A stretch of 64,000 nt of DNA, from NCBI RefSeq assembly GCF_009733595.1, contig NZ_WOFH01000005.1:589448-653447 (forward strand). The letters are read 5' to 3'. The notes beneath the pieces are model-generated. The model did not search any database and was not told where the DNA came from. It saw only the letters and a list, made by a program, of their open reading frames with translations. The translations under genes were made by a program, and so were the position numbers. Source of the DNA: Actinomadura litoris (lineage in GTDB: Bacteria > Actinomycetota > Actinomycetes > Streptosporangiales > Streptosporangiaceae). Shown one piece after another: positions 57,455-64,000 of this stretch; the first letter of the stretch is position 1; each line of letters begins with the position of its first letter.

Positions 57455-60400
57455 ATGGCGTCCATCGAGGATCTCCTGGCCGCGCTGGAGGCGCTCGGCG
57501 TCCGGGGCACCGACCGGGAGATCGCCGAGACCCTGTGGCTGGCCGAGCGGTTCGGCCCGGCCGCTCCCGCGGCCCGGCGCGCCCGCGAACCCCACCCGCC
57601 CGCCGAGCCGCCCGAGCCCGGCCCCCCGGCGCCGCCCCGCCCGCCGCTCGGCGAACCCGCCGGGCCGCGCCCGGTCGAGAACCGCGTCGCGCTCCACCCG
57701 CCCGAGCCCGCGCCCGAAGACGCCGCCCGCGCGACCGGACGCGCTGTGGCCGCCCGCGCGCCCGCCGTCACGCCGCTGCCCCAGGGCCTCGACATCCTGC
57801 GGGCGCTGCGCCCGCTCAAGCGGCGGTTCCCCTCCGCCCACGCGCTCGTGCTGGACGAGGACGCCACCGCCGACCGGGGCGCCGACGAGAAGGTGCTGCT
57901 CCCGGTGCTCGTCCCGGAGCCCCGGCGCTGGCTCGGCCTGTCGCTCGTGGTCGACACCGGGCCGTCGATGGAGGTGTGGCGGCCGCTCGCCCTCGAACTG
58001 CGCCGGCTCCTGGAGACGCTCGGAGCGTTCCACGACATACGGCTGTGGTACCTGCGGCGGCAGCCGGGCGGCGGGCTCGGCCTGCACGCCGGCCCGGGAG
58101 CCGGGACCGCGCCGCGCAGCGCCAAGCAGATCATCGACCCGTCCGGGCGGCGGCTCACGCTGGTGCTGAGCGACTGCGTCGGCGATATCTGGCGCGACGG
58201 CGAAGCCCTCACGGTGCTGGACGACTGGGGACGCCACGGGCCGGTCGCGCTCCTGCAACCCTTTCCGCAGCGGCTCTGGAAACGGACCGGGCTGAACCTC
58301 GCCCCGGCTCGTTTCAACGCCTGCGAGGCGGGTGTGCCGAACGTCCGGCTCACGGTGGAGAGGCGCGGCCGTCGCCCACCCACGGGCGATGTCCCGGACG
58401 GGCGGGGCGTTCCCATTCCCGTCCTCGAAATCGAACCGGAATGGCTCGCGCCCTGGGCGAGACTGATCACCGCGAACGCGCCGGGCGGCATCGACGGCAT
58501 GGTCGCCTGGACGCGTCCCGTCGCCCGGCCCGCCGAAGCGGAACCGCCCGGCCTCGTCGTCCCGGGCGATCGCGACGCGGCGCCGGAACAGCGGGTCGCG
58601 GCGTTCCGGGCGGCGTCACCGCAGGCGTACCGGCTCGCCGGATACCTGTCCACGGTGCCGCTGTCGCTGCCGGTGATGCGCCTCGTCCAGCAGTTGACGC
58701 TGCGCGACAGCCGTCCGTCCCACCTCGCCGAGGTGCTGGACAGCGGCCTGCTGCACATCGTCGGCGAGGCCGCCGCGGACCCCGACGAGACCCGCTACGC
58801 CTTCGACGAGGGCGTCGCCGAGGTGCTCCAGTGCACGATCCGCCGGTCCGAGGCCGTCCGGGTCATCGAGGAGGTCAACGCCTTCGTCACCGCGCGGCTG
58901 GGGCAGCCCCGCGCGACCGGCGCGCTCCTGGACGCGCCCGGCGGGGACCGTGCCTTCTCTCCGTCCAGCAGACCGTTCGCCGAGTTCTCCGCCGACCTGC
59001 TCGGACGCCTCGGCGGCGACTACGCGGAACTGGCCAGGCCCCGTGTCACCGCGGCCCCGCGAAAAGCCCCGCGAAGCCTGGTCGAGCACGTGGACGTCGT
59101 GGTGGTCGGCTCCGGATTCGGCGGCTCCGTCGCCGCGTACCGGCTGGCCGAGGCGGGCCGTTCCGTGGTCCTGCTGGAACGCGGCCGCCCCTACCCGCCG
59201 GGCGGTTTCCCCCGCTCGCCGGATGAAAGGGACAGGGCGTTCTGGCGGCCGGACGCGCGGCAGTACGGATTGTTCGACATCTGGACCTTCGACGGCGGAG
59301 ACTCGATCGTGGCGGCGGGCCTCGGCGGCGGTTCCCTGATATCCGCCAACGCCATGCTGCGAAAGGACGAGCGCTGGTTCGAGTCGTGGCCGATGACGCG
59401 GAACGACCTCGACCCGCATTACGACGCCGTCGAGCGGATGACGGGGGCGACGCCCTACCCGTTCGACCGAGCGCCGTTCGACTTCACCTCGAAGACGCAC
59501 GCGATGCGGGACGCCGCCGCCGAACTCGGCCTCGACTTCACGCTCCCACCGCTGGCGGTCAGTTTCGCCCGCGAACCGGGCGCGACGCCGGGCCTCAGCC
59601 TGCCCATCGTCAACCGGGAGTTCCCAGATCTGCACGGCCGCCCCCGCCGGACCTGCAAACTGTGCGGCGAATGCATCATCGGCTGCAACGAGGGCTCGAA
59701 GAACACGCTCGACTTCACCTACCTCTCGGCCGCCGCGCACCACGGCGCCGATCTCCGCACGTCCCACGAGGTGAAGGGGATCCGCCCCCGGCCGGGCGGC
59801 GGATATGAGGTCGATTACGTCCACCACGTCGAAACGGGGAGGAAACGCCCCCGGATCCAGACGCTGTCATGCGACAGACTGGTGCTCGGCGCGGGCACAT
59901 ACGGGACGACGTTCCTGCTGCTGAAGTCCCGAGCCGCCTTCCCGGGCCTGAGCGATGCGCTCGGCACCCGGTTCGGCGGCAACGGCGACCTGCTGACCTT
60001 CTTGCAGAGGACCAGGGACCACAGCCGGATACGACCGCTCGACGCCGGTCGCGGCCCCGTGATCACCAGTGCGATCCGGGTTCCGGACGGCCCCGGCGGC
60101 GTTCCCGGCGCCTATATCGAGGACGGGGGCTATCCGGGATTCGTCGACTGGCTCGCCCAACCCGCCGACAACGAATTCCAGCGCGCGGTGAAGTACCTGG
60201 TGGGCAATCTCACCGACCTCTTCAGGCGCGAGCCGGCTTCTCGCCTCGCCCGGGAGCTGTCGGAGCTGATCGGCGACGGCGCCCTGTCCGCCGGTGCGCT
60301 GCCGCTGGTCGGCATGGGGGACGACGCCGCCGACGGCCGGCTGCGGCTGGAGCGCGGGCGGCTCGCCGCCGACTGGACGGCGGAAGGCGGCGAGGCCCAT

Positions 60401-61279
60401 TTCACCCGGCTCCGCCAGACGATGCAGCGTATGGCGAATGTCCTCGGCGCCGAGTACGCCGACAATCCCGCATGGTTCCGCCCCCGGATTCTGACCATTC
60501 ACCCGCTGGGCGGCGCGCCCATGGGCCTTCATCCCGGCGTGGGCGTCTGCGACGCCTACGGTGAGGTCTTCGGATATCCGGGCCTCTACATCGCCGACGG
60601 CGCCGCGATGCCGGGCGCGGTCGGCCCGAACCCGGCCCTGACCATCGCCGCCCACGCCGACCGCATGAGCACGCGCATCGCCGAATCGTCCCCGGCCCGG
60701 GTGCTCCCCGCGGCCGGACCCGACGCGACCTCGCTCTCGTTCACCGAGGAGCTGCGGGGCTATTTCACCTACGGGAAGACCGAACCCAGGGCCGGTGAGA
60801 GGTCGGCCGAACGCGAACGGATGAAGGTCCGGCTCAGCGCCGTCATCGACGACACGAGACGCTTCCTCGGCGAACCGGGGCAGCGGGCTCCCGCCACTGG
60901 ACGGGTGGAGATCGGCGGCCAGAGGTTCGCCGTGGAGGGGACCCTCACGCTGGATTCCGAGAACGGCACCGAAGATTCTCCGCAGTTGAAATACCGCCTC
61001 CATGGCGTCGACGGGCAAGCCGCCCACCGCACGGTGGTCATCCTCAGGAGCGCCTCGAACCTTTCGTCGGGACAGCCGGTTCGGATCTGCCTGGACCCGG
61101 CAGAGGGGGAGGACCACGCTCAGATCATCGGGGCGGGAATCCTGTACGTGGAGGCCGAGGACTTCGTGCGGGATCTGATGGCCTTCCGGACGAGCGGCCC
61201 CCGGGGCATCGAGGCCATGAGCCGTGTCGGAAGCGTCCTGTACGGAAACCTCTGGGAGACCTACGGCCCGACCGAGTGA
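57455..61279 (+). CDS. SAV_2336-type vWA protein fused to a cholesterol-oxidase-like GMC oxidoreductase
   Basis: 1274 residues in one uninterrupted frame, ATG 2 bp after the ATPase stop. Residues 1-60: small helical unit (IEDLLAALEALGVRGTDREIAETLWLAERFG); Pro-rich linker; about 110-530 SAV_2336-type vWA region with MIDAS-like VVDTGPSMEVW near 167 (DxGxS rather than DxSxS) and LTLVLSDCVGDIW. About 545-1085: GMC flavoprotein with VVVGSGFGGSVAAYRL, CKLCGECIIGCNEGSKNTLDF, HPLGGAPMGLHP and GPNPALTIAAHADR. About 1095-1274: FTEELRGYF-type C-terminal domain seen after class I cholesterol-oxidase-like enzymes. The GMC part looks catalytically intact. In the operon it stands where an effector is expected. 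Confidence 0.9.
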   Translation: MASIEDLLAALEALGVRGTDREIAETLWLAERFGPAAPAARRAREPHPPAEPPEPGPPAPPRPPLGEPAGPRPVENRVALHPPEPAPEDAARATGRAVAARAPAVTPLPQGLDILRALRPLKRRFPSAHALVLDEDATADRGADEKVLLPVLVPEPRRWLGLSLVVDTGPSMEVWRPLALELRRLLETLGAFHDIRLWYLRRQPGGGLGLHAGPGAGTAPRSAKQIIDPSGRRLTLVLSDCVGDIWRDGEALTVLDDWGRHGPVALLQPFPQRLWKRTGLNLAPARFNACEAGVPNVRLTVERRGRRPPTGDVPDGRGVPIPVLEIEPEWLAPWARLITANAPGGIDGMVAWTRPVARPAEAEPPGLVVPGDRDAAPEQRVAAFRAASPQAYRLAGYLSTVPLSLPVMRLVQQLTLRDSRPSHLAEVLDSGLLHIVGEAAADPDETRYAFDEGVAEVLQCTIRRSEAVRVIEEVNAFVTARLGQPRATGALLDAPGGDRAFSPSSRPFAEFSADLLGRLGGDYAELARPRVTAAPRKAPRSLVEHVDVVVVGSGFGGSVAAYRLAEAGRSVVLLERGRPYPPGGFPRSPDERDRAFWRPDARQYGLFDIWTFDGGDSIVAAGLGGGSLISANAMLRKDERWFESWPMTRNDLDPHYDAVERMTGATPYPFDRAPFDFTSKTHAMRDAAAELGLDFTLPPLAVSFAREPGATPGLSLPIVNREFPDLHGRPRRTCKLCGECIIGCNEGSKNTLDFTYLSAAAHHGADLRTSHEVKGIRPRPGGGYEVDYVHHVETGRKRPRIQTLSCDRLVLGAGTYGTTFLLLKSRAAFPGLSDALGTRFGGNGDLLTFLQRTRDHSRIRPLDAGRGPVITSAIRVPDGPGGVPGAYIEDGGYPGFVDWLAQPADNEFQRAVKYLVGNLTDLFRREPASRLARELSELIGDGALSAGALPLVGMGDDAADGRLRLERGRLAADWTAEGGEAHFTRLRQTMQRMANVLGAEYADNPAWFRPRILTIHPLGGAPMGLHPGVGVCDAYGEVFGYPGLYIADGAAMPGAVGPNPALTIAAHADRMSTRIAESSPARVLPAAGPDATSLSFTEELRGYFTYGKTEPRAGERSAERERMKVRLSAVIDDTRRFLGEPGQRAPATGRVEIGGQRFAVEGTLTLDSENGTEDSPQLKYRLHGVDGQAAHRTVVILRSASNLSSGQPVRICLDPAEGEDHAQIIGAGILYVEAEDFVRDLMAFRTSGPRGIEAMSRVGSVLYGNLWETYGPTE

Positions 61280-61422
61280 CGCCGGTCCACCGCGGCCAAC
61301 TTTCGCAAAAGCCCTGGTCAATTGGGTATTGATCGTGGTTTGTCCACGGTCGGCTCCGGACATGTGGGGCTTTGTGGGCATTAGTCCGTGGGACTTGTGG
61401 CCATGGACGAGGGGAGGTTCCG

Positions 61423-61845
61423 ATGACCAGCAGGGCCATGCACGACCGCACGCAGGCGCACCACCCGCATCGGACGTCCGGTTGGCTGACGTTCGCGGGC
61501 ACGCTGGCCATGGTGGTCGGCGCGTTCAACGTCATCGACGGGCTGGTGGCGCTGTTCAACGACGACTACTACCTCGTCGCCCAGAACAAGATCATGGTGT
61601 TCAACTTCACCGCCTGGGGATGGTTCTGGCTGATCCTCGGCGCCATCCAGGTCGTGGTGGGCCTGAGCATCCTGACCGGCAAGTTGTGGGCCCGCGCGAC
61701 CGGGGTCCTGTTCGCGGTGCTCGCCGCGATCGGGCATGTCGCCTTCCTGCAGGCGTACCCGCTGTGGTCGGTGCTGACCATCGCGCTGTGCGTCCTGCTG
61801 ATCTACGCGCTCACCGCGCCGCCCGCCGGAGCGACCGGGGCCTAG
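61423..61845 (+). CDS. DUF7144-like four-helix membrane protein
   Basis: 140 residues; GGGGAGG 5 nt before ATG. A short hydrophilic N-terminus with HHPHR, then four membrane helices: WLTFAGTLAMVVGAFNVIDGLVALF, WGWFWLILGAIQVVVGLSILTG, ATGVLFAVLAAIGHVAFLQ, LWSVLTIALCVLLIYAL. The family is common in actinobacteria near stress genes; function unknown. The next gene follows after 32 bp. Confidence 0.85.
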   Translation: MTSRAMHDRTQAHHPHRTSGWLTFAGTLAMVVGAFNVIDGLVALFNDDYYLVAQNKIMVFNFTAWGWFWLILGAIQVVVGLSILTGKLWARATGVLFAVLAAIGHVAFLQAYPLWSVLTIALCVLLIYALTAPPAGATGA

Positions 61846-61877
61846 CCGCGCGGTGAACCGTCAAATGGGGGAAATCC

Positions 61878-62381
61878 ATGAGTGACCTGATCGCCGTCGC
61901 CTACGACGACCTGCCCGCCGCCGAGCGGGCGCGCGACAAACTCGTCCAGCTCCAGAAGGAGCACGTGATCGAACTCGCGGACCTGGTCGTCGTCGAACGC
62001 AAGGACAACGGCAAGGTCAAGCTCCACCAGGCCCGGAACCTGACCGCCGGAGGGGCGCTCGGCGGTGCCGCCTGGGGCGGGCTGATCGGCCTCATCTTCT
62101 TCATGCCCCTGCTGGGCATGGCGATCGGCGGCGCGACCGGGGCCGCGCTCGGCGCCGCGTCCGACATCGGCGTGGACGACGCCTTCATGCGTGACCTCGG
62201 TGAGCACCTGGTGCCCGGAGCGGCGGCGGTGTTCGTCCTGGTCGACAAGCGCAACCCGGACAAGGTCATCCCCGAGATGGCGCCGCTCGGCGGGCGGATC
62301 CTGAGGACGTCCCTGTCCGACGAGGCGGAGCAGCACCTGCGGGACGCGGTCAAGGCGGCCCGCACGCCGCAGCCCGCCTGA
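61878..62381 (+). CDS. DUF1269-family membrane protein
   Basis: 167 residues; GGGGGA 5 nt before ATG. Pattern SDLIAVAYDDLPAAERARDKLVQLQKEHVIELADLVVVERKDNGKVKLHQ, a glycine-rich hairpin of two membrane segments (GGAAWGGLIGLIFFMPLLGMAIGGATGAALGAA), and AAAVFVLVDKRNPDKVIPEM. Typical length and order for the family. Probably a stress-related envelope protein. Confidence 0.88.
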   Translation: MSDLIAVAYDDLPAAERARDKLVQLQKEHVIELADLVVVERKDNGKVKLHQARNLTAGGALGGAAWGGLIGLIFFMPLLGMAIGGATGAALGAASDIGVDDAFMRDLGEHLVPGAAAVFVLVDKRNPDKVIPEMAPLGGRILRTSLSDEAEQHLRDAVKAARTPQPA

Positions 62382-62398
62382 CCCCCTACCGGCGCGGA

Positions 62399-62431
62399 GT
62401 CCCGGGCCCCGCCGAGAGCGGAGCCCGGGAC
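62399..62431. terminator. Hairpin between DUF1269 and sulfotransferase genes
   Basis: GTCCCGGGC (62399-62407) pairs perfectly with GCCCGGGAC (62423-62431) across a 15-nt loop, between convergent genes. Confidence 0.65.
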
Positions 62432-62442
62432 CTCACGGCGCG

Positions 62443-63381
62443 TCACATGTAGCCGAGGTGCCTCGCGAGCCTGCCGATCTCCTCGACCATGGCCTGGGGG
62501 AGGCCGGTGAACGCCTCCCGCGGGCGGGCGTCGGGCAGGGACGGCGGGAACGTCTCCGGTGAGCGGAGAAAGCCGAGGTCCTCGCCGTAGGCCGAGTCGT
62601 CGTCCCCGGCTCCGGCGAACACCCATTCCTGCGTGGGCTTCATCAGGGCGACGTCGCCGCCGTCGAGCCCGAGCCAGTCGAGGACGCCGGGCAGGTGCGA
62701 GGCCGGGTCGGCGAGCACGTCCTCGGCGCGCAGGCTGATCCAGCGCCCGGTGGGAAGCGACGCGAGCGCGGACACCGCCCGCAGATGCCCGCGATACCAG
62801 GCGGACGCCCCCCGCTCCAGCAGCTCGCTCTCGCCGTCGGACGGGAACAGCTCACGCCACTGCTCGCGCATCGACCGCGCGGTGGTCACCGGATGCCGGA
62901 CGAGATGGATGTACCGCGCGTCCGGGAACGCCGCGAAACAGCGGCGGAGCCCTTCGGGGTGCATCAGCGTCTCCGTCGACTTCTCGACCGCGATGCATCG
63001 TTCCAGGCGCGCGCGCAGGTGATCGAACAGGCGCGGGGTGGGCCAGTCGCGGCGCTCCTCAAGCCATTCGCGCGCCCGCTCCACGGCGGGCGCGTCCTGG
63101 CGGCCTTCATGGATCTCGGCGACCGCGCGGAGCGGGCCGCTCAGCCGGGCCTCCACCCGGCTCTTGGGGAGGTTCGGACGGCGCGTCGCCTCGTCCAGCA
63201 GTTCCGCGACGGTCGTCGCGCCGAACAGCAGCAGTTCCGGGAATCCGTAGATCCGGTCGTGTCCGGAGAGCATGGCGACGAGTGAGGTCGAGCACGAGCG
63301 TGCCGGGGCGAGGACGAACACGGGGCTCTCCCGGGTCCCGCGGTCTTGGGCGTGGCCTTCTACAGGGGTTGGCGCAGGCAT
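62443..63381 (-). CDS. PAPS-dependent sulfotransferase-family protein
   Basis: 312 residues from ATG 63381 (GGAG 5 nt upstream), chosen over far-upstream starts. 5'-phosphosulfate loop FVLAPARSCSTSLVAMLSGH, 3'-phosphate site YIHLVRHPVTTARSMREQW, and LRAEDVLADPASHLPGVLDWLGL near the end, as in Stf0/Sulfotransfer_3 enzymes. It would move sulfate from PAPS to a hydroxyl of a small molecule, lipid or protein; acceptor unknown. Confidence 0.88.
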   Translation of the reverse strand: MPAPTPVEGHAQDRGTRESPVFVLAPARSCSTSLVAMLSGHDRIYGFPELLLFGATTVAELLDEATRRPNLPKSRVEARLSGPLRAVAEIHEGRQDAPAVERAREWLEERRDWPTPRLFDHLRARLERCIAVEKSTETLMHPEGLRRCFAAFPDARYIHLVRHPVTTARSMREQWRELFPSDGESELLERGASAWYRGHLRAVSALASLPTGRWISLRAEDVLADPASHLPGVLDWLGLDGGDVALMKPTQEWVFAGAGDDDSAYGEDLGFLRSPETFPPSLPDARPREAFTGLPQAMVEEIGRLARHLGYM

Positions 63382-63719
63382 GACGGCTCCTCGGCCCGCC
63401 GCTCCATCATGTGGGCGGCCGGGCGGTCGGGCGAGCGGATCGGGGTGGGTCGAGCTCGTCGGGGGCGGGATGGGCCGTCCGGCCGCCGCATTGGATCGGT
63501 GGGGGTGGGGGCGGAGGGCCGGGATCATGACCCACTCGCATCGTAGGCCGACCGCCCCGGTTTCGGGGGCCCTCTGGCCGATGCGGGAGTTTCGGCCACC
63601 GGAGATTCGGCGCATTCGGGAGGATGCCCGGCCCGGCCCGCGGATGGAACCGTCGTGTGTGGCGGTGCGGGGCGCCGCCGGTCGGTCGTCGTTCGTCGGG
63701 GTCGTGCGAGGAGGATGCG
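63382..63719. other. Divergent intergenic region, G+T-skewed
   Basis: 338 bp between the sulfotransferase and acyl-CoA dehydrogenase-like starts. No supported gene. The plus strand is rich in GGG and TGGG runs. The only assigned site is the AGGAGG ribosome-binding site at 63709-63714. Confidence 0.5.
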
Positions 63720-64000
63720 ATGTTGGCCAGGGATGTGGTGGGTCAGGAGGAGTTGGTCGGGCGTGCCGGGGAGGCGGCGCGTGCGGCGGGTGCGTTCGTG
63801 GGGTGGTCGGATCGGCATGGCCGGTTGGCCGATGAGCAGATCGGGTTGCTGGCGGAGGCGGGGATCTTCAGGCTGCGTGTCCCGGCCCGGTTCGGGGGTT
63901 TCGAGGCCGATACCTCGACGTTGGTGCGGGTGGGTGCGGAGTTGGGGGCGGTGGATGGGTCGTTGGGGTGGACGGCGCAGGTGTATTGGATTCCGACGTG
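63720..64000 (+). CDS. Acyl-CoA dehydrogenase-family protein, N-terminal part (3' end outside window)
   Basis: The frame is open from ATG 63720 (AGGAGG 5 nt upstream) to the window edge, 93 codons. Translation includes ADEQIGLLAEAGIFRLRVPARFGGFEADTSTLVRVGAELGAVDGSLGWTAQVYW, the N-terminal helical domain of acyl-CoA dehydrogenases and the related flavin-dependent (HsaA/DszC-type) monooxygenases. Codons end strikingly in G or T (TTG, GGG, GTG, GAT, GGT), unlike the C-ending codons of upstream genes. Confidence 0.85.
   Translation, partial: MLARDVVGQEELVGRAGEAARAAGAFVGWSDRHGRLADEQIGLLAEAGIFRLRVPARFGGFEADTSTLVRVGAELGAVDGSLGWTAQVYWIPT

Noticed and set aside
61324..61329. GGGTAT upstream of the DUF7144/DUF1269 pair, possible SigB-type -10
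   Set aside because: No matching GTTT-type -35 at 14-16 bp upstream was found, so it is left unannotated.
63272..63835. 187-codon plus-strand frame across the sulfotransferase start and intergenic region
   Set aside because: It overlaps the real sulfotransferase start antisense and the acyl-CoA dehydrogenase start, and contains no motif.

Overview
The window is very high-G+C DNA with tightly packed genes, frequent GTG/TTG starts and many 4-bp start/stop overlaps. Together with chaplins, a class E sortase, F420/luciferase-type oxidoreductases, PQQ-propeller Ser/Thr kinases and a SAV_2336-type conflict gene, this points to the chromosome of a spore-forming filamentous actinomycete. An Actinomadura/Thermomonosporaceae-like host is an inference, not proven. 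I see no rRNA, tRNA, transposase or CRISPR array.

0-11.7 kb is housekeeping and signalling: the 3' end of katG converging on a Fur-type regulator, an AAA ATPase translationally coupled to a vWA-like partner, two tandem membrane Ser/Thr kinases, an exported alpha/beta hydrolase, a flavin monooxygenase/reductase pair facing a TetR regulator across two palindromic operators, a SUMF1-type protein and a VOC protein.

11.7-24.8 kb looks like specialised metabolism without its core megasynthase. A six-gene minus-strand operon encodes a P450, a free-standing NRPS condensation domain, a glycosidase-like barrel, a second P450, a nucleotide-sugar dehydrogenase and an epimerase/decarboxylase. Next come an AraC regulator, a secreted neocarzinostatin-family apoprotein, a flavin-dependent halogenase-like enzyme, an SgcJ/EcaC-like protein, an EamA exporter and a haem-oxygenase-fold (diiron-type) enzyme. 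This is the set of accessory functions seen around chromoprotein enediynes, but no enediyne PKS lies in the window. An 18-bp box is repeated almost identically about 96-99 bp upstream of both the apoprotein and the diiron-type gene.

25-30.7 kb is an ABC exporter operon and a divergent membrane protein under one TetR regulator, with matching operator pairs at both promoters. 31.4-36.4 kb is cell-surface: a Pro-rich tethered protein, a four-repeat chaplin, a class E sortase and a PRC-barrel/DUF2382 stress protein. 36.9-54.2 kb is a mixed accessory stretch: S4 RNA-binding protein, methyltransferase, DUF6745 pair, M43 metalloprotease, XRE-cupin regulator with a GliT-like flavoprotein, GT39-type membrane protein, F420 oxidoreductase with an octopine-type dehydrogenase, ECF42-type sigma with its YciI partner, RibD-type reductase, SWIM zinc-finger protein, LuxR regulator and FAD protein.

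54.3-61.3 kb is the most striking part. Four overlapping or nearly abutting genes encode a Trypco1 (CU044_2847) protein, a trypsin-VMAP-C protein, a MoxR AAA ATPase and a 1274-residue protein that joins a SAV_2336-type vWA region to a cholesterol-oxidase-like GMC oxidoreductase. It has the architecture of the predicted vWA-MoxR-VMAP conflict systems, with an oxidoreductase as the apparent effector. The window ends with two small stress/membrane proteins, a sulfotransferase and the start of an acyl-CoA dehydrogenase-like gene with distinctly different codon usage.
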